Of a stretch of DNA of 38,975 nucleotides, positions 16,938 to 26,211 are shown one piece after another. The stretch covers positions 1 to 38,975 of the forward strand of contig USEY01000030.1 of assembly GCA_900553815.1 (NCBI GenBank), in the 5' to 3' direction. The DNA comes from an uncultured Bacteroides sp. (GTDB lineage Bacteria; Bacteroidota; Bacteroidia; Bacteroidales; Bacteroidaceae). Under the pieces are notes generated by a model that saw only the letters and a list, made by a program, of their open reading frames with translations, was not told where the DNA came from and did no database searches. Position 1 is the first letter of the stretch; each line of letters starts with the position of its first letter. The position numbers were made by a program, and so were the translations under genes.

Positions 16938-19900
16938 ATGAAACGAAAATGGCTTAAAATAGCAGGCTGGATAATACTGACCCCTGTGTCGCTTTTCCTA
17001 TTGCTGATGATATTGCTCTACATCCCTCCTGTACAGGATTTTATACGCAGGAAGGCCACGAGCATGGTTTCTGAGGCAACAGGTCTTGACATCTCTGTCA
17101 GACGCATTGACCTGCGCTTCCCCCTCAACCTGCTGGTCAGGGACGCACAAGTCATCCAACCGGCACAAGCCGACACCATACATGCCGACACCCTCCTCGT
17201 ACTTGGCAGTCTGAACGTACGCATACAGGCATGGCCCTTGCTCAGGGGGCAAGTAGAAGTAGACGAGGTTTCAATAGAAGATGTCTCGGTTAACACGGCC
17301 GACATGCTGCCCGACATGATGGTACAGGGTAAGTTGGGACGACTCTTTCTCAACAGCCACGGCATTGACCTGGGGCGCGAGGAAGCCATCATCAACCAGC
17401 TGGAACTGAGCGACACGCACCTCCACCTCTGCCTGCCCGACACGACCACCACACCTGCCGATACCACTGCCTCTGCTCCCCTGCGTTGGAAAATCAATCT
17501 GCATTCCCTCAAAGCCGACAACCTGTCGGTAGACATGCAGCAAGCAGCCGACTCCACCATGCTTAATGCCCAAATAGCCAGCTTGCAGATAGAAGATGTG
17601 CTGGCCGACCTTGGCAAGCAGACCTACGGCTGGCGAAGTTTCAGTCTGCGCAAGTCTGCTGTGGGCTATGACATGGGCAGCAGCGAACCAGCCCCAGGCT
17701 TCGACCCTTCGCACATTGCCTTGCGCAACATCGAGATAGGCATTGACTCCGTGCTATATAGTGACCGCAACTTGAATGCTGTCATCCGCCGCTTCAGCCT
17801 GAACGAACGTTCGGGCCTGTCCATCAGCTCACTCGACGGCTGGCTGACAGCCGATTCCACCCGCATACTTATCCCGCAGCTTCGACTGCTTACCCCGCAC
17901 AGCGAGGTAACCCTCACCGCCCAAACCTATTGGGAACTGATTGACCTGCCCACCACAGGACGACTCAGCGCACGCCTCAACGCACGCATAGGCAAGCAGG
18001 ACGTGCTGCTCTTTGCCGGCAATCTGCCCGAATCCTTCCGCGAGTCCTATCCTTTCCGCCCCCTGACCATATACGCCGGCACAGAAGGCAATTTGCGCCA
18101 AATGCAAATCTCGCGACTGACGGCCGACTTGCCTGGCGCCTTCCACATTGATGGTGGAGGCGAATTCTATAACCTGTCAGATACGCTGAAGCGTAGCGGC
18201 GCGCTCGACCTCGAGATGCAAACCTACGACCTCAATTTCCTAACCGACCTGTCAGGACCCGCTCCTGATGGTTCCCTCGCCATACCCGACAGCATGGACC
18301 TCAAGGCACGCCTATCCATCGAAGGCAGCTTGTGCAACGCCATGCTCCATGTAGACGAAGGTGGAGGCCGCCTGCATGCCGACGCACGCTACGACCTTAC
18401 TACTCAAGCCTATGAAGCAAAGATTGGCATCGATTCCCTTCAGATAGACCACTTCATGCCCAAGGACTCCATCTATAGGTTCACAGCCAAGCTCAGCGCC
18501 CAAGGACAAGGCTTTGATTTTGCATCGCACGCAACCAAAGCCCAGATAAGCGCCTCCATTGACGAGTTGCAATACGGTCATTGGAACCTTAATGGCATTG
18601 ACCTGGATGCCAGCCTGCGCTCGGCACTGGCCACCCTGCGCCTCAACAGCTACAACAGCCTGCTCAAGATGCAAAGCAATGCCGAACTGCGCTTGAACCG
18701 CAAATACCTGGATGGCAAGCTGAACCTACACGTTGACAAGCTGGGCTTGTACGAACTGGGCATCGCCCCACAGCCATTGAAACGGCCTTTTGCATTCGAC
18801 CTCACTGCGGAAGCGCGACGCGACTCCATCAAGCTACAACTGGGGGCAGGCGACCTCGATTTCCAATTCCGAGCACGAAGTACCTTGAAGGAACTACTCA
18901 GCCGCTCAGACAAGTTCATGCAAGAACTGACCCAGCAATTGGAGAACCGACGGCTCGACCATGCCGCTCTGCGCCGATTGCTGCCCTCGGCCGGCATGCA
19001 GCTCACTGCCAAACAAGAGAACCCAGCCAGCTACTTTTTGGCCACGAAGGACATTTCTTTCAATGAATTCAGCCTCCGCTTCGGATTCACCCCCCAAAGG
19101 GGAATCAACGGGCGTACATCCATTCATGGCCTGCGCTCCGACTCCCTGCTGCTCGACACAATATTCTTTGCCGTCAGCCAGGACACCACACACATGCAAC
19201 TGCAAGGAGGTGTCATCAACGGTCCCAAGAACCCGCAAGCTACTTTCCGCAGCACACTGACAGGCGAAATACGCAACGAAGATGCCGAACTGACCGCCAG
19301 CTTTACCGACGGCAATGGCAATACCGGCCTGCTGCTGGGCATCAATGCCCAACCCCTGACCGAAGGCAATGGTAAGGGTAACGGCGTACTGCTGCGACTC
19401 ACCCCCGAGGAGCCAATCATTGCCTTCCGCAAGTTCAGCTTCATTGACCAAGGCAACTGGATTTACCTGCACAAAAACATGCGCGTCTATGCCGGCATCA
19501 ATATGGAAAGCAACGACGGCTTGGCCTTCCGCATGCAATCCAACAGAGCCGACACCGTATCTCTACAGAATATCAACGTAGAATTCAGCCGCTTCCGACT
19601 GAGCGAACTAAGTAAAATAATGCCTTACATGCCCCAACTGACCGGACTCTTCTCGGCCGAAGCCAACTACATACAGACCGACAGCACCTTCCAGGTATCG
19701 GCCGATGCCAATATAGAGAAGCTGACCTACGAAAAACAGCCGGTAGGCAACATGGGTATGGGAGTAACTTGGCTACCTGGCGAAAACAACCGCCACTACC
19801 TGAGTGCCTACCTGTCTTATGACGACGAGGAAATTGCCACAGCCACAGGCCGGCTGACTCAAGCGGGCGAACAGCAGACGCTGGATATCACGACTGTCTT

Positions 19901-21590
19901 CGACCATTTCCCACTGAAGATAGCCAACGCTTTCGTACCCGACCAGGCTGCGACCCTGACAGGTGACCTCGATGGCGAGTTGTCCATCAATGGTTCCAGC
20001 ACATCGCCGTTGGTAAGTGGAAGTCTGAGTCTGGACAGCGTATCTGTCTTCGTCCAGCAACTGGGTGCCCGCTACTGGTTCGACAACCGGCCGATACAGG
20101 TGAACAACAATAAGCTGACGTTCAACCGTTTCTCCATCTACACCACCAGCCGAAACCCCTTTGCCATAGATGGTACGGTGGACTTCCGCGACATGGGCAA
20201 TCCGACTGCCAACCTGACGCTGAAAGCCAACAACTATACCCTGCTCGATGCTCCACGCACCCGCAAAAGCCTTGTCTACGGCAAGGTCTTTGTAGACGTC
20301 AACGCTACCGTACGAGGCCCGCTCAGCGGACTGATAATGCGTGGGAACATGAACTTGCTGGGCAATACCAATGTGACATACGTGCTGACCGACTCGCCAC
20401 TGACCGTGGAAGACAGGTTGGACGGACTCGTATCCTTTGTATCGTTCAACGACACAGCCAGCATTGCCGCTGCCAACGCACGGGCTGTTTCATTGGGAGG
20501 CATGAACATCAACATGACCGTCCATATTGACGATGCCGTCCGCCTGCGTGCCGACCTGACACCCGACCGCAGCAAGTTTGTGGAACTGGAAGGCGGTGGC
20601 GACCTGCAACTGCAATACACGCCACAAGGCGACATGAGTCTGAACGGACGCTACACCCTTTCGGGCGGCATCATGAAATACTCACTCCCCATCATACCGC
20701 TGAAGGAGTTCCAATTCACCAACGGCAGCTATGTAGACTGGCGTGGCAACATCATGAACCCCACACTGAACCTGAAAGCCACCGAACGCGTCAGGGCCTC
20801 TGTGGCCGAAGGCGACAACGGCGGCTCGCGCATGGTGAACTTCGATGTCTCCATTGCCATCAAGAACCAGTTGGAGGCACCCGACATCATCTTTGACATC
20901 AGCGCACCCGAAGACGCTACCGTAGAAAACGAACTGCTGGCCATGGGCGCCGAAGAGCGCAGCAAACAGGCCATAGCCATGCTGGCCACAGGCATCTACC
21001 TGAACAACTCGGCCAAAGGTGGCGGACTGGACATGGGCGCTGCCCTGAACAGCGTACTGCAAAGCCAAATCAACTCTCTGGCCGGAGGCGTAAAGGGAGC
21101 CAGCATCAGCGTAGGCATAGAAGACCGCACTTCGGCCGAAACAGGCGACAAACAGACCGACTACAGCTTCCGCTACTCGCAACGCTTCCTGAACGACCGC
21201 ATACAGATAGTCATCGGCGGCAAGGTGTCGACCGGCAACAACGCTACCAACAACGTAGAGTCGTTCATCGACAACATTTCGCTGGAGTATAGACTCGACC
21301 AGAGCGGCACGCGCTACGTACGCCTCTTCCACAACAAGAACTACGAAAGCCTGCTCGACGGAGAGATAACAGAAACAGGTGCAGGCCTGGTGCTGCGCAA
21401 GAAAATGGACCGCATCGGTGAACTGTTCATCTTCAGGCGTAAAAAGAAACCTGCCGACGAACCCAACACCCATGCCCGACCGGCCGACGGACAAGGCGGC
21501 AACAATCAGGAGAAACCCTGGCAGGACAACCAGCCCGCCGACCAGCCACGCCCCGCCACCAGCCTACAACCCCAAAACGAGAAAGAATGA
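16938..21590 (+). CDS. tamB: TamB family translocation/assembly protein
   Basis: A 1550-residue AsmA/TamB-type protein. An N-terminal membrane anchor (about residues 7-30) is followed by a very long repetitive beta structure, as expected for the hydrophobic groove that bridges the periplasm in lipid transport or outer-membrane assembly. The C-terminal TamB domain is recognisable (GRYTLSGGIMKYSLPIIPLKEFQFTNG split over residues about 1238-1264, then LNLKATERVRA and ISAPEDATVENELLAMG). The last 70 residues are a low-complexity polar tail rich in Pro, Asn, Gln and Asp. It is longer than E. coli TamB, which is usual in Bacteroidota. The stop codon overlaps the next ATG by ATGA, coupling it to the Omp85 partner. 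Confidence 0.94.
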   Translation: MKRKWLKIAGWIILTPVSLFLLLMILLYIPPVQDFIRRKATSMVSEATGLDISVRRIDLRFPLNLLVRDAQVIQPAQADTIHADTLLVLGSLNVRIQAWPLLRGQVEVDEVSIEDVSVNTADMLPDMMVQGKLGRLFLNSHGIDLGREEAIINQLELSDTHLHLCLPDTTTTPADTTASAPLRWKINLHSLKADNLSVDMQQAADSTMLNAQIASLQIEDVLADLGKQTYGWRSFSLRKSAVGYDMGSSEPAPGFDPSHIALRNIEIGIDSVLYSDRNLNAVIRRFSLNERSGLSISSLDGWLTADSTRILIPQLRLLTPHSEVTLTAQTYWELIDLPTTGRLSARLNARIGKQDVLLFAGNLPESFRESYPFRPLTIYAGTEGNLRQMQISRLTADLPGAFHIDGGGEFYNLSDTLKRSGALDLEMQTYDLNFLTDLSGPAPDGSLAIPDSMDLKARLSIEGSLCNAMLHVDEGGGRLHADARYDLTTQAYEAKIGIDSLQIDHFMPKDSIYRFTAKLSAQGQGFDFASHATKAQISASIDELQYGHWNLNGIDLDASLRSALATLRLNSYNSLLKMQSNAELRLNRKYLDGKLNLHVDKLGLYELGIAPQPLKRPFAFDLTAEARRDSIKLQLGAGDLDFQFRARSTLKELLSRSDKFMQELTQQLENRRLDHAALRRLLPSAGMQLTAKQENPASYFLATKDISFNEFSLRFGFTPQRGINGRTSIHGLRSDSLLLDTIFFAVSQDTTHMQLQGGVINGPKNPQATFRSTLTGEIRNEDAELTASFTDGNGNTGLLLGINAQPLTEGNGKGNGVLLRLTPEEPIIAFRKFSFIDQGNWIYLHKNMRVYAGINMESNDGLAFRMQSNRADTVSLQNINVEFSRFRLSELSKIMPYMPQLTGLFSAEANYIQTDSTFQVSADANIEKLTYEKQPVGNMGMGVTWLPGENNRHYLSAYLSYDDEEIATATGRLTQAGEQQTLDITTVFDHFPLKIANAFVPDQAATLTGDLDGELSINGSSTSPLVSGSLSLDSVSVFVQQLGARYWFDNRPIQVNNNKLTFNRFSIYTTSRNPFAIDGTVDFRDMGNPTANLTLKANNYTLLDAPRTRKSLVYGKVFVDVNATVRGPLSGLIMRGNMNLLGNTNVTYVLTDSPLTVEDRLDGLVSFVSFNDTASIAAANARAVSLGGMNINMTVHIDDAVRLRADLTPDRSKFVELEGGGDLQLQYTPQGDMSLNGRYTLSGGIMKYSLPIIPLKEFQFTNGSYVDWRGNIMNPTLNLKATERVRASVAEGDNGGSRMVNFDVSIAIKNQLEAPDIIFDISAPEDATVENELLAMGAEERSKQAIAMLATGIYLNNSAKGGGLDMGAALNSVLQSQINSLAGGVKGASISVGIEDRTSAETGDKQTDYSFRYSQRFLNDRIQIVIGGKVSTGNNATNNVESFIDNISLEYRLDQSGTRYVRLFHNKNYESLLDGEITETGAGLVLRKKMDRIGELFIFRRKKKPADEPNTHARPADGQGGNNQEKPWQDNQPADQPRPATSLQPQNEKE

Positions 21591-23941
21591 AACGATTTGC
21601 CTTATATATCTTCTGCCTGCTGCTCACAGCAGCCTGCTCCACTACCAAGAACCTGCCCGAAGGCGAAATACTCTATACCGGACAGAAAGCCATGATAGTG
21701 GAAAATCCTCCCACTACGCCCGTAGGCGAAACGGCCATGGAAGAAGTGGAAGCCGCACTGGCCACAGCACCCAACAACTCCCTGCTGGGCAGCTCCTCCG
21801 TGCGTATTCCTTTCCCCTTCGGATTGTGGGTGTACAACGGCTTTGTGAAATACGAGAAAGGCGTGGGACGATGGATATTCAACCGCTTTGCAGCCAAGCC
21901 CGTACTGATGTCAACCGTCAATCCTGACATCCGTCAGAAGGCAGCCCAAAATATCCTACGCGACTATGGCTACTTCAACGGCACCGTCAGCTACCAGACT
22001 TTCACAGACCCCAAGGACTCACTGAAAGCCAAGCTGCAATATACCGTCAACATGAACAATCCCTACGTCATAGACACCGTCTTCTATCAGGGATTCAGCC
22101 AGCGCACCCTGCGCATCATGGAGATGAGCCGCCGACGCTCGCTCATCAGCCCCGGCGAGCAGTTCAACATTACCGACCTTGACGGCGAACGCACCCGCAT
22201 CAGCAACCTGCTGCGCAACATCGGCTGCTACTATTTCCGCCCCGACTACCTGACCTATCAAGCCGACACCACGCTGGTGCCGGGCGGACACGTCAGCATG
22301 CGCATGATACCTGTAGCAGGCATGCCCAAGGTGGCCGAAAAGCCCTTCTACGTGGGGCGCAAAGCCATCTACCTCTATGGCCGCCAGGGTGAGGAGCCCA
22401 ACGACAGCACCTCCTACAACGGTGTGAAGATATACTACCATGACAAGCTCGACGTGCGTCCCAACATGCTCTACCGCTGGATGAACTACCAGGGATTCCG
22501 CATGAAACGCCAGGTGACCGACAGTGCCGGCATCAGCCGCCAAAAGTCGTTTCAGAACCGCTATAGCCTCTACCGCCAGACCCGTATCCAGGAGCGTCTG
22601 TCCAACGTGGGCATCTTCCGCTACCTGGAGATGCAATACGTGCCGCGCGACACCGCCATGACCATAGACACGCTGGACGTGAACGTACGCGCCATGCTCA
22701 ACAAACCCTACGATGCTGAACTGGACTTCAACGTCAAGCTGAAGAGCAACAACCAGATGGGCCCCGGTGCCGCTTTCACCGTGACCAAGAACAACGTATT
22801 CGGCGGCGGCGAATCGTGGAATATCAAACTCAACGGCTCTTACGAATGGCAAACCGGCAAGGACCGCTCCTCGCTGATGAACAGCTACGAAATGGGGCTG
22901 TCAACCGCCCTCACCTTCCCCCGCGTGGTCTTTCCGCGCATGGGCGACCGCGAGTACGACTTCCCTGCTACCACCACCTTCAAACTTTACATTGACCAGC
23001 TGAACCGTGCCAAGTACTACAAGCTGCTGGCCTTTGGCGGCAACGCTACCTACGACTTCCAGCCAATGCCCAGCCACAAGCACAGCTTTACACCCTTCAG
23101 GCTGACATTCAACGTGCTGCGCAACCGCACCGACGCCTTCAAGCAACTACAGGAAGAGAATCCCGCCCTCTACGTCAGTCTGCGCGACCAGTTCATTCCG
23201 GCCATGGAGTACACCTACACCTACGACGAGTCCAGCCGCAAGAACGCGCGGCACACCCGCTGGTGGCAAACCACACTGGCCTCGGCCGGAAACGTCACCT
23301 CGTGCATCTACCGCCTGACAGGCAAGCCCTTCAGCGAAAAAGGCAAGGAACTCTTTGGAGTGCCCTTCGCTCAGTTTCTGAAAGTGAACAGCGAATTCCG
23401 CTACAACTACCGCATAGACAAGAACCAGAAACTGGCCATGCGGGCCGCTGCCGGCATCATCTACTCCTACGGCAATGCCACCGTGGCACCCTACACCGAG
23501 CAATTCTACGTAGGTGGTGCCAACAGCGTGCGAGCCTTCACCGCCCGCAGCATAGGCCCCGGCGGCTATCACCCGGCCGGCAACCAAAGCTATTCCTTCA
23601 TCGACCAAGTGGGCGACATCAGGCTGGAGGCCAATCTGGAATACCGCTTCCGCATCATCAGCGACCTGCACGGTGCCATCTTCCTGGATGCCGGCAACGT
23701 ATGGCTGCTGCGCGAAGACGAAGCGCGCCCCGACGCCAAATTCGACCTGCGCCGCCTGCCCAAGCAGCTGGCACTGGGCACGGGCACCGGACTGCGCTAC
23801 GACATGGACTTCTTGGTCATCCGCTTCGATGTGGGCGTAGCACTGCATGCCCCCTACGAAACCGGCAAGAGCGGCTATTACAACATTCCCAAGTTCGGCG
23901 ACGGCCTTGCCTTCCACTTTGCCATCGGCTACCCGTTCTAA
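21587..23941 (+). CDS. tamL: TamL-type Omp85 lipoprotein (TamA homologue)
   Basis: A 784-residue BamA/TamA-family barrel protein with a lipoprotein signal (L-T-A-A-C, Cys17), not a plain Sec signal. That is the hallmark of the Bacteroidota TamL subtype. The N-terminal half holds POTRA-like domains (VNMNNPYVIDTVFYQGF, LRNIGCYYFRPDYL, LDVNVRAMLNKPYDAELDF). The C-terminal half is the barrel, with the loop-6 equivalent S-V-R-A-F (Arg649), where Gly of the BamA VRGF motif is Ala. It ends in FHFAIGYPF with terminal Phe. It is translationally coupled to tamB by a 4-base overlap. Together they should form the periplasm-spanning TAM complex. Confidence 0.93.
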   Translation: MKRFALYIFCLLLTAACSTTKNLPEGEILYTGQKAMIVENPPTTPVGETAMEEVEAALATAPNNSLLGSSSVRIPFPFGLWVYNGFVKYEKGVGRWIFNRFAAKPVLMSTVNPDIRQKAAQNILRDYGYFNGTVSYQTFTDPKDSLKAKLQYTVNMNNPYVIDTVFYQGFSQRTLRIMEMSRRRSLISPGEQFNITDLDGERTRISNLLRNIGCYYFRPDYLTYQADTTLVPGGHVSMRMIPVAGMPKVAEKPFYVGRKAIYLYGRQGEEPNDSTSYNGVKIYYHDKLDVRPNMLYRWMNYQGFRMKRQVTDSAGISRQKSFQNRYSLYRQTRIQERLSNVGIFRYLEMQYVPRDTAMTIDTLDVNVRAMLNKPYDAELDFNVKLKSNNQMGPGAAFTVTKNNVFGGGESWNIKLNGSYEWQTGKDRSSLMNSYEMGLSTALTFPRVVFPRMGDREYDFPATTTFKLYIDQLNRAKYYKLLAFGGNATYDFQPMPSHKHSFTPFRLTFNVLRNRTDAFKQLQEENPALYVSLRDQFIPAMEYTYTYDESSRKNARHTRWWQTTLASAGNVTSCIYRLTGKPFSEKGKELFGVPFAQFLKVNSEFRYNYRIDKNQKLAMRAAAGIIYSYGNATVAPYTEQFYVGGANSVRAFTARSIGPGGYHPAGNQSYSFIDQVGDIRLEANLEYRFRIISDLHGAIFLDAGNVWLLREDEARPDAKFDLRRLPKQLALGTGTGLRYDMDFLVIRFDVGVALHAPYETGKSGYYNIPKFGDGLAFHFAIGYPF

Positions 23942-23952
23942 AACACACAGAT

Positions 23953-24639
23953 ATGGAAAAACTCACCATCAACCAGTGGGCGGAAGAAGATCGCCCCCGC
24001 GAGAAAATGATGCTCAAAGGAGCAGAAGCCCTGAGCGATGCCGAGCTGCTGGCCATACTCATAGGCTCGGGAAACACCGAAGAGAGTGCCGTAGCCCTGA
24101 TGCAGCGTGTGCTGGCCGCTGCCGGAAACGACCTGAACCGACTGGGGAAATGGGAGATACGCGACTTTGCCCGCTTCAAGGGACTGGGACCCGCCAAAAG
24201 CATCACCATACTGGCTGCCCTCGAACTGGGCAAACGCCGCAAGCTGCGCGAACATGCCGAACGGCTCACCATCCGCAGTTCGGAAGACATCTATCACCTG
24301 TTCCACCCTCTGCTCTGCGACCTGCCCTACGAAGAATTCTGGGTTCTGTTGCTCAACCAAGCCGCCAAGGTAATAGACAAGGTACGCATCAGCCGCGGCG
24401 GCATAGACCAGACCACAGCCGACGTGCGCTCCATTCTGCGCGAAGCACTGCTGCAACGGGCCACGCAGATAGCCCTCGTCCACAACCACCCTTCGGGCAA
24501 CACACGCCCCAGCAACGACGACTTGCGCCTGACACAACAGGCCCGACAATCCGCACAAACCATGAACATACGCCTGCTGGACCACGTCATCGTAACCGAC
24601 GGCAGCTACTACAGCTTCTGCGACGAAGGTCGGCTTTAA
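23953..24639 (+). CDS. radC: RadC family JAB/MPN-domain protein
   Basis: A 228-residue protein. The N-terminal part is a helix-hairpin-helix-like region (residues about 10-85, EKMMLKGAEALSDAELLAILIGSG, then FKGLGPAKSITI). The C-terminal JAB1/MPN domain has the metal-binding motif LVHNHPSG (His177, His179) and the downstream Asp in NDDLRLT. The family was once linked to DNA repair, but its true function is unsettled. The same frame is open about 690 bases further upstream inside tamL, but the ATG at 23953, just after the tamL stop, gives the normal family length and start sequence. It is the last gene of the tamB-tamL unit. Confidence 0.95.
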   Translation: MEKLTINQWAEEDRPREKMMLKGAEALSDAELLAILIGSGNTEESAVALMQRVLAAAGNDLNRLGKWEIRDFARFKGLGPAKSITILAALELGKRRKLREHAERLTIRSSEDIYHLFHPLLCDLPYEEFWVLLLNQAAKVIDKVRISRGGIDQTTADVRSILREALLQRATQIALVHNHPSGNTRPSNDDLRLTQQARQSAQTMNIRLLDHVIVTDGSYYSFCDEGRL

Positions 24640-24742
24640 GATCTCCCACCCGACATACAGTCCTATCCTTCAACGTCTTCCGTCTACAGCAAGCCACCTC
24701 TTGATTCATTCCACAAAGTGTCTTGACAGCATGGTTGATAGC
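24640..24742. other. Short intergenic tract before the 22-bp array
   Basis: Nothing recognisable lies here: no hairpin with a T-run after radC and no gene. The tract is C+T-rich. Together with the array and the promoter region it makes a 436-base gap before the next gene. Confidence 0.4.
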
Positions 24743-24852
24743 AGTTAACTCCTCTCATGTTAGCAGTCCACTGCTATCGCGTCAGGAGTTAACTGCTATC
24801 ACGTTAGGAGTGGACTACTAATACGTAAAGAGTTAACCGCTATCAAACAACC
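24743..24852. repeat. Tandem array, 5 units of 22 bp (family A, second locus)
   Basis: Five contiguous 22-bp units start at 24743, 24765, 24787, 24809 and 24831. The first eight bases are AGTTAACT, AGTCCACT, AGTTAACT, AGTGGACT and AGTTAACC. These keep the AGT..ACT dyad while the two central bases change. AGTCCACT in unit 2 is the exact reverse complement of AGTGGACT in unit 4. The following GCTATC matches the family A array at 7333-7442, about 17 kb away. The array lies between radC and the nucleotidyltransferase gene. Confidence 0.9.
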
Positions 24853-25011
24853 TAAAACCTGTCTGCAACAGCCATCCCCAGCATCACTTATCATCCCTTT
24901 TCAGCTTACAAAAGCCGAACAAACCACCCGTTTGGCAGAAATACAGACAGAAATGAACTATATTTCCTAAAGAATGAACCAAATTTTCCCCTCTTCAGTC
25001 ATTTCTTTTTG

Positions 25012-25019
25012 TAATTTTG
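25012..25019 (+). promoter_or_regulatory. -7 element for the nucleotidyltransferase gene
   Basis: TAATTTTG is a perfect TAnnTTTG, 56 bases before the start codon. It implies independent transcription after the repeat array. The stretch between the array and this element (24853-25011) shows nothing else. Confidence 0.65.
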
Positions 25020-25075
25020 CCCTTGTTATCAACAAAGACTGATACATTTTTACTAACCTTTTAAATATAACTAAC

Positions 25076-25987
25076 ATGAAACCAACTCTTTTCTTACTTG
25101 CAGCCGGTATGGGTAGCCGCTACGGTGGCCTGAAACAATTGGACGGACTGGGTCCTAACGGAGAAACCATCATGGACTACTCCATCTACGACGCCATCAA
25201 AGCCGGCTTTGGCAAACTGGTGTTTGTCATCCGTAAAGACTTTGAACAGGACTTCCGCGAGAAAATCCTTTCCAAATACGAAGGACACATTCCCTGCGAG
25301 CTGGTATTCCAGTCGCTCGACGCGCTGCCCGAAGGCTTCACTTGCCCCGAAGGCCGTACCAAACCCTGGGGAACCAACCACGCTGTCATGATGGGTGAGA
25401 ATGCCATCAATGAACCGTTTGCCGTTATCAACTGCGACGACTTCTATGGCAGCGACTCATTCCAGGTAATGGGCAAATTCCTGGCCAACCTGCCCGAAGG
25501 TTCCAAGAACGTATATTCAATGGTAGGTTTCCGCATCGGCAACACACTGAGCGAAAGCGGTACCGTATCACGTGGTTTGTGCAGCACCAACGACAAGCAC
25601 TTGCTGACTTCCGTAGTAGAGCGCACCAAGATTCAGCGTATGGACGGTGAAGTGAAGTACATCGACGACAACGGCGAATGGGCTCCCACTCCCGAAACCA
25701 CTCCTGTCAGCATGAACTTCTGGGGCTTCACTCCCGACTACTTTGCCTACAGCAAGGAATTCTTCAAATCGTTCCTGAGCGACCCGAAGAACATGGAGAA
25801 CCTGAAGAGCGAATTCTTCATCCCGCTGATGGTAGACAAACTTATCAACGACGGCACTGCCACTGTTGAAGTGCTCGACACCAACAGCAAATGGTTTGGC
25901 GTGACTTATCCTGAAGATCGTCAGAGCGTGGTTGACAAGATTAAGGCACTGGTTGACGCCGGCGAATATCCTGCCAAGCTGTTCTAA
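25076..25987 (+). CDS. Sugar-phosphate nucleotidyltransferase family protein
   Basis: A 303-residue protein of the NTP-transferase (GT-A-like) superfamily. The nucleotide-binding loop LLAAGMGSRYGGLKQL is at residues 7-22, with the usual Gly-x-Gly-x-Arg and Lys. It then has a metal-binding AVINCDDFYG segment and a product-site region VSMNFWGFTPDY. Family members activate sugar phosphates to NDP-sugars. The exact sugar cannot be read from sequence. The protein lacks the left-handed beta-helix of GlmU or GlgC. It has its own promoter and a strong terminator, so it is monocistronic. The sialyltransferase-like gene next door makes a glycan role plausible. Confidence 0.85.
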   Translation: MKPTLFLLAAGMGSRYGGLKQLDGLGPNGETIMDYSIYDAIKAGFGKLVFVIRKDFEQDFREKILSKYEGHIPCELVFQSLDALPEGFTCPEGRTKPWGTNHAVMMGENAINEPFAVINCDDFYGSDSFQVMGKFLANLPEGSKNVYSMVGFRIGNTLSESGTVSRGLCSTNDKHLLTSVVERTKIQRMDGEVKYIDDNGEWAPTPETTPVSMNFWGFTPDYFAYSKEFFKSFLSDPKNMENLKSEFFIPLMVDKLINDGTATVEVLDTNSKWFGVTYPEDRQSVVDKIKALVDAGEYPAKLF

Positions 25988-26027
25988 TAAGAAGAGATTG
26001 ACTTATATTGTAAACATTTTATAGGGA

Positions 26028-26066
26028 AGAGACGTACTGAGGAAACTTTAGTACGTCTCTTTTTTC
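26028..26066 (+). terminator. Intrinsic terminator after the nucleotidyltransferase gene
   Basis: AGAGACGTACT (26028-26038) pairs perfectly with AGTACGTCTCT (26050-26060) over an 11-base loop, and T-rich sequence follows. It is one of the two clearest terminators in the window. Confidence 0.93.
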
Positions 26067-26147
26067 TTTCAAATTATATGTCAAAGGTATCAAAAAGAGA
26101 AACAACAGGCTGTCACCTATCATAGGAGAGCAAAAAGGTTCAGAAAG

Positions 26148-26179
26148 TTTGAATATGTCATACTTTCTTTCTTACTTTG
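26148..26179 (+). promoter_or_regulatory. Promoter (-33 TTTG and -7-like box) for the BACON-glycosyltransferase gene
   Basis: TTTG (26148-26151) and TTACTTTG (26172-26179) are separated by 20 bases, close to the Bacteroidota -33/-7 arrangement, with one mismatch in the -7 box. The gene starts 33 bases later. Confidence 0.55.
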
Positions 26180-26211
26180 TAGCATTGTGAATCTTACTTT
26201 CAAGCTACCAC

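Noticed and set aside
23263..23952. N-terminal extension of radC into tamL (frame open for 230 more codons)
   Set aside because: The upstream part is an Arg/His/Pro-rich shadow of tamL. The ATG at 23953 gives the normal RadC start and length.
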